Origin: Paracoccaceae bacterium
Lineage (GTDB): Bacteria; Pseudomonadota; Alphaproteobacteria; Rhodobacterales; Rhodobacteraceae
Reading direction: 5' to 3'
NCBI GenBank assembly: GCA_018223125.1
Contig: JAAEZA010000026.1
Location: 1-55,024, forward strand
DNA: 55,024 nucleotides
The translations under genes were made by a program, and so were the position numbers. This document shows, piece after piece, positions 24,566 to 33,834 of the stretch. Numbering within the stretch: the stretch's first letter is position 1; each line of letters opens with the position of its first letter. The notes below the pieces were generated by a model, which was given only the letters and a program-made list of their open reading frames with translations, did no database searches and was not told where the DNA came from.

Positions 24566-24653
24566 GTCATCAATCCTTGCGCATGGCGAAAGTCATGAAA
24601 ACGGGGTAAGCCACCTGCGCACCCTGCCCCGTTTTCCTGTCGAATTGCAGGGC

Positions 24654-26291
24654 CTAGTTTCCGGCACTTTCCATCTTGCGATGGGCGATCACCTCTTCCA
24701 GCCAGCCGAGCTTCATTTCCGGTACGGAAGACAGCAGCAGGTCGGTGTAATCGTCAAACGGCGGCGAGAGCACTTCGGATTTCGTCCCGTAGCGCACCAC
24801 CTTCCCCTGATACATCACCGCAATACTGTCCGCGATGGCACGTACCGTAGCAAGATCGTGGGTAATGAACAGATAGGCCACGTTCTCAATCTTTTGCAGG
24901 TTTAACAGCAGCTTCAGGATGCCGTCAGCCACCAGCGGATCAAGCGCGGAAGTCACTTCGTCGCAGATAATCAGCTTGGGCTTGGCGGCCAGCGCACGCG
25001 CAATACACACCCGCTGCTTCTGTCCGCCGGACAGCTCTGCCGGATAGCGGTCGATAAAGCCGTCGCCCATCTCGATCTCTTCCAGCAACTCCTTGATACG
25101 CTTGCGCTTCTCGGCGCCGCGCATTCCGAAGTAAAACTCCAGCGGGCGTCCGATAATGGTGCCGACCGTCTGGCGCGGGTTCATCGCTGTATCGGCCATC
25201 TGATAGATCATCTGCAATTCGCGCAGGTCTTCCTTGCTGCGCTGTTCCAGAGCCGGACTAAGCGCACGACCGGCGAAGTTGATTTCGCCCTCTGCAGGCG
25301 GCAGAAGGCCGGTAATCACCCGCGCAAGTGTGGACTTGCCAGAGCCACTCTCCCCCACGACAGCCAGCGTCTGACCTTCGTGCAGATCCACGCTGATATT
25401 GCGCAGCACATCGAAATTCGTACCCCTGTAACGGGCCGTCACATGGTTCACCGTCAACACAGGTTCGGGCGTCGGCCGTTTTTCCTCGTGATCAATAGAC
25501 CGCACAGAGACAAGTGCCTGCGTATATTCTTCCTGCGGGTTGTTGATGATCTGGTCTACAGGACCGTATTCCACAGTTTCGCCCATGCGCAGCACCATGA
25601 TGTCGTCAGACACCTGCGCAACCACTGCAAGATCGTGGGTGATATAAAGCGCCGCAACGCCGGTATCGCGGATCGCCGCCTTGATCGCCATCAGAACGTC
25701 AATCTGTGTCGTCACATCAAGCGCAGTTGTCGGTTCGTCAAACACCACCAGATCCGGCTCGGGACACAGCGCCAGCGCCGTCATACAGCGTTGCAACTGG
25801 CCACCTGACACCTGATGGGGATAGCGGTTTCCGATGGTTTCGGGATTGGGCAGGCCCAGTTTGTCGAACAGGCGTACAGCGCGTTCTTCGGCTTCCTTTC
25901 GGGAAAACTTGCCCTGAAGGATCGCCGCTTCCGTGACCTGCTCCATGATCTTTTTGGCAGGGTTGAAAGAGGCTGCTGCAGACTGGCTGACATAGGTCAC
26001 AGTTGCGCCGCGCAAACGGCGCAGGTCGCGGATACCCTGCTTCAGAATATCCTGACCGTTCACCCAGACCTCGCCTCCGGTGATCTTCACACCGCCACGG
26101 CCATAGGCCATCGCCGACAGGCCGATGGTGGATTTCCCTGCACCGGACTCCCCGATAAGGCCAAGAACCTTGCCCTTCTCCAGATCGAAAGAGACACCAT
26201 GCACGATCTCGATGTCATGGGGTTTCCCGCTTGGCGGATAAACCGTCGCGCCGATTTTCAGGTCACGCACCTTTAGCAAAGCATCGCTCAT
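24654..26291 (-). CDS. Dpp/Opp-type ABC transporter, fused double ATPase
   Basis: 545-residue protein with two nucleotide-binding domains in tandem (DppD-DppF type). Domain 1: Walker A GESGAGKST (48-56), signature VSGGQLQRC, Walker B VVFDEPTTALD. Domain 2: Walker A GESGSGKST (about 320), signature LSGGQKQRV and IICDEVTSALD. Both domains look intact. It powers the two permeases encoded just upstream and overlaps the second by ATGA (26288-26291). Dpp/Opp-class systems import peptides but also opines, sugars and other small molecules. Confidence 0.93.
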   Translation of the reverse strand: MSDALLKVRDLKIGATVYPPSGKPHDIEIVHGVSFDLEKGKVLGLIGESGAGKSTIGLSAMAYGRGGVKITGGEVWVNGQDILKQGIRDLRRLRGATVTYVSQSAAASFNPAKKIMEQVTEAAILQGKFSRKEAEERAVRLFDKLGLPNPETIGNRYPHQVSGGQLQRCMTALALCPEPDLVVFDEPTTALDVTTQIDVLMAIKAAIRDTGVAALYITHDLAVVAQVSDDIMVLRMGETVEYGPVDQIINNPQEEYTQALVSVRSIDHEEKRPTPEPVLTVNHVTARYRGTNFDVLRNISVDLHEGQTLAVVGESGSGKSTLARVITGLLPPAEGEINFAGRALSPALEQRSKEDLRELQMIYQMADTAMNPRQTVGTIIGRPLEFYFGMRGAEKRKRIKELLEEIEMGDGFIDRYPAELSGGQKQRVCIARALAAKPKLIICDEVTSALDPLVADGILKLLLNLQKIENVAYLFITHDLATVRAIADSIAVMYQGKVVRYGTKSEVLSPPFDDYTDLLLSSVPEMKLGWLEEVIAHRKMESAGN

Positions 26292-27100
26292 CCGCGACCT
26301 CCTTTCAGGCTGGTTGTCCGGTTCAGGATCCAGTCCGCTACAAGGTTGACGGAAATCGCCAGCGTCGCAATCGCCACCGCAGGCACCAGCGCCGCAGGAA
26401 TACCGTAAACGATACCTTCCTTGTTTTCCTTCACGATGCCGCCCCAGTCCGCCGCAGGGGGCTGCACCCCGAGCCCGAGAAAGGACAGTGTCGAAACAAA
26501 CAGAACCATAAAGATGAACCGCAGCCCCATTTCCGCCACCAATGGCGACAGCGCATTGGGCAGGATTTCACGGAAGATGATCCACGAGCGTCCTTCACCG
26601 CGCAGTTTGGCGGCCTCTACATAGTCCATCACATTGATGTCCACGGCAACAGCACGGGCCAGACGATAGACGCGGGTACTGTCCAGAAGCCCCATCACAA
26701 GGATCAGAACGGTAATCGTGACCGGCATCACCGAAAGAACAACCAGCGCAAAGATCAAGGAAGGGATCGACATCAGCAGGTCCACCAGACGGGACAGAAG
26801 CTGGTCCACCCAGCCCCCGATCGTTGCCGCCAGCAGGCCGAGCACGGAACCGGTTGCAAACGACAGGATCGTCGCCGCAGTTGCGATCCAGATCGTGGTC
26901 CGCCCGCCGTAAATCATACGGGTCAGCAGATCACGGCCAATACTGTCCGTTCCCAGCCAGTGGGTCGAACTTGCAGGTTCCCAAACATCGCCAACAGCCT
27001 CGGTCATGCCATAGGGCGCAAGCCAGGGGGCAAAAATTGCTACGAAGAAATAGAGACCGGTGAAAAACAGACCGATCACAGCACTGATAGGAATTCTCAT
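26288..27100 (-). CDS. ABC transporter permease (DppC type)
   Basis: 270-residue inner-membrane permease with about six hydrophobic segments. The HWLGTDSIGRDLLTRMIYGG block near residue 50 and the EAA loop EAAKLRGEGRSWIIFREILPN are typical of DppC/OppC proteins. Overlaps both neighbours by ATGA, showing strict translational coupling in the transporter operon. Confidence 0.92.
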   Translation of the reverse strand: MRIPISAVIGLFFTGLYFFVAIFAPWLAPYGMTEAVGDVWEPASSTHWLGTDSIGRDLLTRMIYGGRTTIWIATAATILSFATGSVLGLLAATIGGWVDQLLSRLVDLLMSIPSLIFALVVLSVMPVTITVLILVMGLLDSTRVYRLARAVAVDINVMDYVEAAKLRGEGRSWIIFREILPNALSPLVAEMGLRFIFMVLFVSTLSFLGLGVQPPAADWGGIVKENKEGIVYGIPAALVPAVAIATLAISVNLVADWILNRTTSLKGGRG

Positions 27101-28053
27101 TTCGGATGCCTCAGTCTTGGGTTAGCCAAAATGGACACGATGTCAGCGACCATATTCAAACCGATGTAAACCGCAGCAAAGATCAGTCCGCAGGCCTGCA
27201 CCACAGGCACATCCCGCTTGGAAACGTGGTCAACCAGATACTGCCCCATGCCCGGATAGACAAAGACAACCTCTACCACCACAACCCCCACAACCAGATA
27301 TGCAAGGTTCAGCATGACGACGTTCACAATCGGCGCAATCGCATTCGGGAAAGCGTGTTTGCGGATGATGTTGAACATGGACAGACCTTTCAGTTCGGCC
27401 GTTTCGATATAGGCGGATTGCATCACGTTCAGGATCGCCGCCCGCGTCATCCGCATCATATGGGCCAGCACCACAAGGGTCAGCACCGTCACCGGCAAGG
27501 CGATCGCGCTCAGCTTTTCGCCAAGGGACATACTGTCATAGATGGTGGATACAGAGGTAAACCAGCCGAGTTTCACCGAGATGAAGTACATCAGCACATA
27601 GCCGATCAGGAACTCCGGTATGGAAATAGACGTCAGCGTAACCGCTGAAATCAGTTTATCGGGCCAGCGGTTCTGATACCGCACGGCCAGCAGCCCCAAA
27701 AAGATCGCCAGAGGCACAGAAATCACAGCCGCCCAAAACGCCAGAAACAACGTGTTTTTCAAGCGCGCCCCGAGACTTTCGGCAATATCCCTGCCATTGG
27801 TCAGAGCCGTGCCGAGATCCCCCTGAAGCGCCCCGAACAACCAGTCGAAATAACGGGTCAGTGCCGGTTCGTTCAAACCCAGCTCTGCCCGCAGGTTTGC
27901 AAGGGATTCCGGTGTTGCGGATTGTCCCAGAATGGATTGCGCCACGTCGCCGGGCAATATCTGGGTGCCGATGAAGATCATTGCCGAAGCAGCGAGCAGC
28001 AAGAGAAGGCTCAGCGCAATGCGCTGAACCAGAAGTTTCAAAATGGGGTGCAT
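27097..28053 (-). CDS. ABC transporter permease (DppB type)
   Basis: 318-residue inner-membrane permease with an N-terminal transmembrane segment followed by the DppB-type periplasmic region (PGDVAQSILGQSATPE) and five further helices. The EAA loop is ETAELKGLSMFNIIRKHAFPN. It starts 17 bp after the substrate-binding protein stop and overlaps the DppC-type gene by 4 bp. Confidence 0.92.
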   Translation of the reverse strand: MHPILKLLVQRIALSLLLLLAASAMIFIGTQILPGDVAQSILGQSATPESLANLRAELGLNEPALTRYFDWLFGALQGDLGTALTNGRDIAESLGARLKNTLFLAFWAAVISVPLAIFLGLLAVRYQNRWPDKLISAVTLTSISIPEFLIGYVLMYFISVKLGWFTSVSTIYDSMSLGEKLSAIALPVTVLTLVVLAHMMRMTRAAILNVMQSAYIETAELKGLSMFNIIRKHAFPNAIAPIVNVVMLNLAYLVVGVVVVEVVFVYPGMGQYLVDHVSKRDVPVVQACGLIFAAVYIGLNMVADIVSILANPRLRHPK

Positions 28054-28070
28054 GAGCTTTTCAAACCTGA

Positions 28071-29660
28071 TTATGCAAACCAGGTACGAACAGGTGCAAA
28101 GCCGTTGGAGAGCTCTGCGTTCGGATCAAGCACATAACCCGCAACCTTATCGCTGACCGCATCAACAAAATCGTTGAACATCGGACAGATCAGGCCGCCA
28201 TTGTCCCGCAGGATGTTGGCCATCTGGCTGTAGATCGCTTTACGCTTGCCTTCGTCCAGCTCTGCCTTGGCTTGGTTCAGCAAGGCGTCAAACTCGGGGT
28301 TCTTGAAGCGTGTGTCGTTCCAGTCAGCAGTGGACAGATAAGCTGTGGAATACATCTGGTCCTGTACAGGACGTCCCCCCCAGTAGGATGCACAGAACGG
28401 CTGTTTGTTCCAGACCTCGGACCAGTAACCGTCGTTCGGTTCGCGTTTGATTTCCAGCGGAATGCCCGCGGCACGTGCACTTTCCTGGAACAATGCACCG
28501 GCATCAACCGCACCCGGGAAGGCACCATCAGCCACGCGCAAGACGATCGGCGATCCGTCATGGCCGGATTTCGCGTAATGCTCCTTGGCTTTCTCAATGT
28601 CGTGTTTGCGCTGCGGGATCGTTTCGTCAAACAACGGATAGGCCGCGTTGATCGGCAGGTCGTTCCCGATTGTGCCATAGCCGCGCAGGATCTTGTCCAC
28701 CATTTCCTCGCGGTTGATCGCATATTTCAGCGCCATACGCAGTTCGTTGTTATCAAACGGCGCCGTATCGCAGTGCATGATGAACACATAGTGGCCACGG
28801 CCCGCAACGTTCTTGACGGATACTCCGGGTGCTCGGTCGATCAGCTTGGCGACTTTAGGCTCTACCTTGTTGATCAGATGCACCTGACCGGATTGCAGCG
28901 CCGCTGTCCGTGCCGTCGCATCGTTGATCACAAGGATTTCGGAACTGTCATAGTTCACCACATCCCCGCCCCAGTAGTTCGGGTTCTTTTTGAACACATG
29001 GCGCACGCCCGGTTCGTCAACTTCCACGATGTAAGGCCCCGTGCCCACACCATTGCCGGGATTTTCAAACCCGCCGTCCGGTTGGATCACAAGGTGATAA
29101 TCCGCCAGCAGGTAAGGCAAATCCGCATTCGGGCTGTTCAGGGTGATGGCAAAATTGTCGCCGTCCACTTTCATGGACTCAATCCCTTTCATAATCCCCA
29201 GCGCACCGGATTTGGACTCTTCGTTAGAGTGCCGCTCCATTGTGCGCATCACGTCATTGGCGTCCATTGTCTTGCCATTGTGGAATTCAACATCCTTGCG
29301 GATCTTGAAGGTCCAGACCTTTGCGTCGTCGCTGGCTTCGATGTTTTCGGCCAGACGCGGTGTCAGTTCGCCGTTCTCGGACACACCGACCAGTGTTTCA
29401 CCGAAATGGCGCAGGTTGCCGAACGGCACTTGCGATGCGGTAGAGGCCGGATCAAGCGTGTTGGTGCTTTCACCACCGCCCATCCCCTGAACCAGATGGC
29501 CACCCTTGTTCGGGCCGGCCGCCTTTACGGCATCCGCCAGCAAAGAGTTCGCTGCAACAGCGGAAACGCCCAAGGCGCCTGCCCGTCCGAGAAAATCCCG
29601 GCGAGACACTGTTTTACGCGCAACCCGTGCTGCAAGATGCTTGAGTTCATTGTTCATCAT
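28071..29660 (-). CDS. ABC transporter substrate-binding protein (family 5, Tat-exported)
   Basis: 529-residue SBP_bac_5 family periplasmic binding protein. The N-terminus has a twin-arginine signal (SRRDFLGRAG at about 19-28) and a hydrophobic stretch to VKAAG, so it is exported folded. The GTGPYIVE and SGQVHLINKV blocks are typical of dipeptide/nickel-type binders. AGGGAG precedes the start; two adjacent ATGs are possible. It is the first gene of the SBP-permease-permease-ATPase-phosphodiesterase operon. A 267-bp gap separates it from the CocE hydrolase and would hold the promoter; no operator array was found there. The ligand cannot be inferred from sequence. Confidence 0.9.
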   Translation of the reverse strand: MMNNELKHLAARVARKTVSRRDFLGRAGALGVSAVAANSLLADAVKAAGPNKGGHLVQGMGGGESTNTLDPASTASQVPFGNLRHFGETLVGVSENGELTPRLAENIEASDDAKVWTFKIRKDVEFHNGKTMDANDVMRTMERHSNEESKSGALGIMKGIESMKVDGDNFAITLNSPNADLPYLLADYHLVIQPDGGFENPGNGVGTGPYIVEVDEPGVRHVFKKNPNYWGGDVVNYDSSEILVINDATARTAALQSGQVHLINKVEPKVAKLIDRAPGVSVKNVAGRGHYVFIMHCDTAPFDNNELRMALKYAINREEMVDKILRGYGTIGNDLPINAAYPLFDETIPQRKHDIEKAKEHYAKSGHDGSPIVLRVADGAFPGAVDAGALFQESARAAGIPLEIKREPNDGYWSEVWNKQPFCASYWGGRPVQDQMYSTAYLSTADWNDTRFKNPEFDALLNQAKAELDEGKRKAIYSQMANILRDNGGLICPMFNDFVDAVSDKVAGYVLDPNAELSNGFAPVRTWFA

Positions 29661-29927
29661 GTTTTCTCCCTAGATTAGCAGATTCTTCTTTTTATAACTT
29701 ATGACACAGAGCGTGCGGTGGTTCACCCCCCGAACGCAAGCTTTTCTTTACTTTAACCCCTTGTCTCCGTTCACTTTTGCACCATTGGCACTCCACCGCA
29801 CGCCGCACCCGACCATTTGGGCGCGTTTCGCGACAATTTTCCTTTTCAGGCGGGCTGGCCCGAAGCCCATTGATAAAGGAGGAGATTACCTTCCCCGAAT
29901 ACTTCGCACCGGTCCGGTCAATTTCCC

Positions 29928-31910
29928 TTACAAACGCGGCACCAGCACGCGCCAGTCCCGCTGAAACACCTCCGCCTCCCCATCCGGCAGAACCTCGGAA
30001 GCACGCAATTCGCCCGTCAGAACAAAGTCCGCGCCAGTGCTTTCCATCCGCAAGAACGACTTGATCGAAACACGCCAGTCGCCGCGCCCGTAACTGCGCT
30101 CCCACGTAAAGCAGGCAGAGGCGGTTACAGGATCAAACCTTTCAGCGGAGAAAACTTCATGAACTTTCTCGCGGGTCTCCAGACCCGTTTCAGGATTGCG
30201 GACGACCCCGTCTTCCCCGATAATTTCATGGACGATCCGCGTGCCTTCGAGCCGGATATCCTTGCTTTCCGCGCGCGGCGTCAGCTGCTCCAATTCCAAT
30301 GGCGCAGCAGTCTCTGGTCCTTTGAAGGCAACCGGAGCCCCCTCCCCCTCCAGATACGGCAGTTCCAGACAGCCTCCGGAGACAGACAGCGTCACCGGCT
30401 CGGCTTCGGGCCACACAAACGGGAAATAGGACGGCGAAAGCGCAATCCGCAGGCGGTGCCCTTCCGGCATGTGGTAGGCGATCTGATCCAAAAAAACCTC
30501 AACCTCAACCGTTTCGCCCACAGGTAAATCGACCATCCTGTCAGCACCGCCCCGTTGCCGCAGGTTCAAAAATCCGTGCGCAATCAGCGCAGAACTGCCA
30601 TCAGGGCGCAGGTCATTCAGACGCACCGCCACCTGCGCACGGGGGCGATCGCTCGACAGGGCCAGCGCAACCTTCGCCCGTCCGACAATATCAAAAGCCC
30701 GATCCAGCGGATCACTGTCAAAGCACAGCGACAAAGCATCATCCGCAGTCTGGTCGTCCGGCAATTCACCCGGGCCGAACCCGAAGGGAAAATACTCGCC
30801 CGTCCCCTGCCCGCAGGCCAGATCGGTTCCGACTTTGCCAGAAACAGCCCCTGCCACCGGTCTAAGCGTCGTGCCGTTGAACCAGAACCGCTGCAGCCCC
30901 GCGCCGCGCGGCTGTTCCAGCCCGACCCAACGGCCTGCCCGATGGGTAAACGACGTTTCCGGCGCAACACTGTCCATCACGTAACAACGATACGCCGGAT
31001 CAGCTTCAACGCTGTGGTCTATTCCCTTAAGCCAGTGATCCCACCACCGCAGCATCTCTCCAAGAAAATCAATTTGCGGACCGGGTACGGCGAAATGGGG
31101 GTATTTGTGAATCCATGGCCCCGCGATCCCCTTGACCGGCGCAGAGAGGTTATCCACAAGATGCCCCATCGTGTTGCGATACCCGTCATGCCAGCCGCCT
31201 ACAGTCAGGACCGCGGCCTTGATCGCACTGTAATCCTCGCAAACTGAACCATGCGCCCAATAGGCCGAGCGAACCTGTTCGGCCACCCACCGCTCTGCCA
31301 GAAACGGTGTATTCTCCAGCCGCTCCAGCCAGATTTGCCGCCAGTTCTCTCCTACCAGCGCCGGATCAGGCGGTGTTGAAAACCACGACAGCACCGTCGA
31401 GGCCCACCCCGGATTTTCGCCCAACATGACCCCGCCCTTATAGTGGATGTCATCAGCAAAGCGGTCCGTTGTCGAACAGACCGTTACCACAGCCTTCAAA
31501 GGCTCGGGCGCCAGCGCTGCGATCTGCAACCCGTTGAAACCGCCCCAGGAAATCCCCATCATTCCAACCGCACCGGAACACCAGTCCTGCGCCGCCAGCC
31601 AGTTCACAACCTCCACACCGTCAGACAATTCCTGCTCGGAGTATTCGTCGTCAAACAGCCCGTCACTCTCGCCGCAGCCCCGCATGTCGACCCGCACACA
31701 GATATAGCCCCGCGCCGCCATGTAAGGGTGGGTCAGCGCATCCCGCGCTGCAGTGCCGTCCCGCTTGCGATAGGGCAGATACTCCAGAATGGCCGGAACC
31801 GGCCCGCACCCCACCGGCCGCCAGATCCGCGCCGACAGGGTCATTCCGTTTGACAGCGGAATACGCACATCCGCTTGCTCCTCAACTCTGTAAATCGTCT
31901 CGCTAGACAC
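29928..31910 (-). CDS. CocE/NonD family hydrolase (X-Pro dipeptidyl-peptidase-like)
   Basis: About 660 residues. The N-terminal alpha/beta-hydrolase domain has YLPYRKRDGT, VRVDMRGCGESDG and the nucleophile elbow GISWGGFNG; the C-terminal half is a beta-rich X-Pro dipeptidyl-peptidase-type domain. Family members cleave esters (cocaine esterase, glutaryl-ACA acylase) or peptides. I place the start at GTG 31910, 5 nt after AGGAG, because the upstream in-frame ATG (31928) and TTG (31937) lie inside a repeated intergenic box. It follows the carnitine dehydrogenase gene on the same strand, so hydrolysis of acylcarnitines or related betaine esters is an attractive but unproven role. Confidence 0.82.
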   Translation of the reverse strand: MSSETIYRVEEQADVRIPLSNGMTLSARIWRPVGCGPVPAILEYLPYRKRDGTAARDALTHPYMAARGYICVRVDMRGCGESDGLFDDEYSEQELSDGVEVVNWLAAQDWCSGAVGMMGISWGGFNGLQIAALAPEPLKAVVTVCSTTDRFADDIHYKGGVMLGENPGWASTVLSWFSTPPDPALVGENWRQIWLERLENTPFLAERWVAEQVRSAYWAHGSVCEDYSAIKAAVLTVGGWHDGYRNTMGHLVDNLSAPVKGIAGPWIHKYPHFAVPGPQIDFLGEMLRWWDHWLKGIDHSVEADPAYRCYVMDSVAPETSFTHRAGRWVGLEQPRGAGLQRFWFNGTTLRPVAGAVSGKVGTDLACGQGTGEYFPFGFGPGELPDDQTADDALSLCFDSDPLDRAFDIVGRAKVALALSSDRPRAQVAVRLNDLRPDGSSALIAHGFLNLRQRGGADRMVDLPVGETVEVEVFLDQIAYHMPEGHRLRIALSPSYFPFVWPEAEPVTLSVSGGCLELPYLEGEGAPVAFKGPETAAPLELEQLTPRAESKDIRLEGTRIVHEIIGEDGVVRNPETGLETREKVHEVFSAERFDPVTASACFTWERSYGRGDWRVSIKSFLRMESTGADFVLTGELRASEVLPDGEAEVFQRDWRVLVPRL

Positions 31911-31924
31911 AAACGCTCCTGCTT

Positions 31925-31976
31925 CCATTTTCTTCAAATATCCCGCCGGGGGTCAGGGGGATGCGAAATCCCCCTG
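31925..31976 (-). repeat. Intergenic box plus hairpin, copy 2
   Basis: 19 nt at 31925-31943 identical to 102-120, preceded on the minus strand by a perfect hairpin CAGGGGGAT/ATCCCCCTG (31954-31976). It lies 31 bp after the stop of the dehydrogenase-thioesterase gene and directly ahead of the CocE gene, whose apparent N-terminus MKKMEAG is just this box translated. Confidence 0.65.
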
Positions 31977-32006
31977 TTCCGCCCTTGCAAACGGGTCGCA
32001 ACGCCT

Positions 32007-33464
32007 TCAGCGGCCCTGCCCGACAAACCGCCCCATGCCTTCGGGAACCGGCAGGGCTTCATGGGCTTTGGCAATCGCCACCAGCTTTGCCTCGATATGG
32101 GGCGCGGGCGGTGCGGCCTTGCGCGTTTCAAGCGACACATGGATCAGCATATGCTCCCCCGTGGCCAGCAAACGCCCGTCGCTGGCCCGCATGAAGTGGA
32201 ACAGATGCATCTTCTTGCCGGCCCCCAGCACCACCTGCGTATCAACAGTGATCTGCGCCCCCGCACTGACCTCGTCAATGTGACGGATATGGGTTTCTGC
32301 GGTGAAATAACTTCCCCCTGATGCGATATATTCCGCATCACAGCCGACAATTTCCATCATCCGGTCGGTGGCATCCCCGAAGGCCTGCAAATACCGCGCT
32401 TCGTTCATGTGGCCGTTGTAATCCAGCCAGTCCAGCGGCACCGTCCGCGCCACAGTGCGCACCAGCCCCGAGAGATCAGGCTCTCCCAGCGCGGCCTTCT
32501 TTTCCGCATCGTAATTCGCCAGCACAGCGCCCGCGCCCCAGTTCTGCGCCTTGAGCGCACGCATCATCGAAACAAGGTTGGTGTCACGGATACGCTCCAG
32601 CTCGCGGATGGAATACATCCCCGATTGCGCATCCGACTGGTCGGCAATCTTTTTGACAAGCGTGTCATCAAGGTCCGGCGTGTCCATCAAATGGGACAGT
32701 GGCCAGTCCATCGTCGGCCCGAACTGGCTGATAAAATGCAGCATCCCTGCTTCACCACCCGCGATACGGTAGGTTTCAAACAGCCCCATCTGCGCCCAGC
32801 GCAGGCCAAAACCGTAGCGGATCGCATCATCCAGAACCTCCGTCGTGCAAACCCCGTCATTGACCAGCCACAGCCCCTCGCGCCAGACGGATTCCAGCAG
32901 GCGGTCCGCAATATGGCCAAGGATTTCCTTTTCGATCTTCAAGGGCTTCATCCCGATGGACGTCAGGATGTCCAAACAGGTTTCAACCGCTTCCGGTGCA
33001 GCCGTGGTGCCGCCAACCACCTCGACCAGCGGCAGCAGATAGACCGGATTGAACGGATGGCAGACCATGATCCGGCTTTTGTCCTGCTGTTCGCCCGACA
33101 GTTCCGTGGGCGTGAAGCTCGACGTGGACGACCCGATAATGGCCTCCTTGTCACAGGCCGCGGTGATTGCCGTGAAGGTCTGGTGCTTGATGTCCATCCG
33201 CTCCGGCACGCTCTCCTGAATATAGCAGGCACCTGCAACCGCTTCCGCGATTGTGTCATGAAAGCTGATCGCGCCCTCGTCAGGCATGGTGTGATCCGAC
33301 AGGCTCGGCAAGGCGCGGCGGGCGTTGTTCAGCACCTCGCCTATCTTGCGCTCGGCTTCCGGATCAGGATCAAACACCCGCACATCCCAGCCGTTTAGCA
33401 GAAACCGCGCAGCCCAGGCCCCGCCAATCACACCACCACCGATTATCGCCGCTACTTTTGTCAT
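32007..33464 (-). CDS. lcdH: L-carnitine dehydrogenase fused to betainyl-CoA thioesterase
   Basis: 485 residues in two parts. Residues 1 to about 320 are a 3-hydroxyacyl-CoA-dehydrogenase-like Rossmann enzyme (GGGVIGG at 9-15, SSTSSFTPTEL, CHPFNPVYLLPLVEVVGG) matching L-carnitine 3-dehydrogenase. Residues from about 340 are a hotdog thioesterase (LDYNGHMNEARY at about 346-357). Known pathway: carnitine to 3-dehydrocarnitine (NAD), cleaved with acetyl-CoA by a BKACE enzyme to acetoacetate and betainyl-CoA, then the thioesterase yields glycine betaine. The fusion of first and last steps is known in other alphaproteobacteria. The BKACE gene lies 0.9 kb upstream on the same strand with two lipoprotein genes between. 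Confidence 0.92.
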   Translation of the reverse strand: MTKVAAIIGGGVIGGAWAARFLLNGWDVRVFDPDPEAERKIGEVLNNARRALPSLSDHTMPDEGAISFHDTIAEAVAGACYIQESVPERMDIKHQTFTAITAACDKEAIIGSSTSSFTPTELSGEQQDKSRIMVCHPFNPVYLLPLVEVVGGTTAAPEAVETCLDILTSIGMKPLKIEKEILGHIADRLLESVWREGLWLVNDGVCTTEVLDDAIRYGFGLRWAQMGLFETYRIAGGEAGMLHFISQFGPTMDWPLSHLMDTPDLDDTLVKKIADQSDAQSGMYSIRELERIRDTNLVSMMRALKAQNWGAGAVLANYDAEKKAALGEPDLSGLVRTVARTVPLDWLDYNGHMNEARYLQAFGDATDRMMEIVGCDAEYIASGGSYFTAETHIRHIDEVSAGAQITVDTQVVLGAGKKMHLFHFMRASDGRLLATGEHMLIHVSLETRKAAPPAPHIEAKLVAIAKAHEALPVPEGMGRFVGQGR

Positions 33465-33577
33465 GTTTTACCTACATCGTTACTTTATTCAGTGTCATTC
33501 GCCTAACAGGTTAGTCCCGCAAGACGACGGTTTTCTTGGCAAACTTCCAGCAGCAGCGCGTATGGCTAAGCGCGCAC

Positions 33578-33775
33578 TTACGGAAGCTCGATCTTTTCGC
33601 CGTTGGGCATATAGCCCGGGCAAAGGTTGTAATTCAGATTGCCAGCCCGCAGGGTTTCCCGCGCGATCTCGCGGCAATATTCAAAGTCAAGCGACTGGTG
33701 GTTGCTCTGGTCCGACACAGGGCCGTTGCAAGCAGCGGCGACCCCGAGAAGGGCGATTAGAAGCGGCGTTTTCAT
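33578..33775 (-). CDS. Small lipoprotein (65 aa) in the carnitine operon
   Basis: 65-residue protein with a lipoprotein signal MKTPLLIALLGVAAACNG (lipobox Cys at 16). The mature part has two further cysteines (EYCREIARE, YNLCPGY) that could form a disulfide, and a basic/Asn-rich middle. I do not recognise a characterised family. It lies between the lipocalin-like gene and the dehydrogenase-thioesterase on the same strand. The placement suggests an envelope role linked to carnitine use, without direct proof. Confidence 0.7.
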   Translation of the reverse strand: MKTPLLIALLGVAAACNGPVSDQSNHQSLDFEYCREIARETLRAGNLNYNLCPGYMPNGEKIELP

Positions 33776-33834
33776 GGGTAATCCTCGGATTTTGAAAGGT
33801 TTCTCTTTCCCCGCATTATACGCCGATCCATAGG

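Noticed and set aside
29692-30105. A 137-codon minus-strand frame overlapping the CocE 3' end
   Set aside because: It is in another frame of the CocE gene, and its composition and lack of recognisable features mark it as a shadow.
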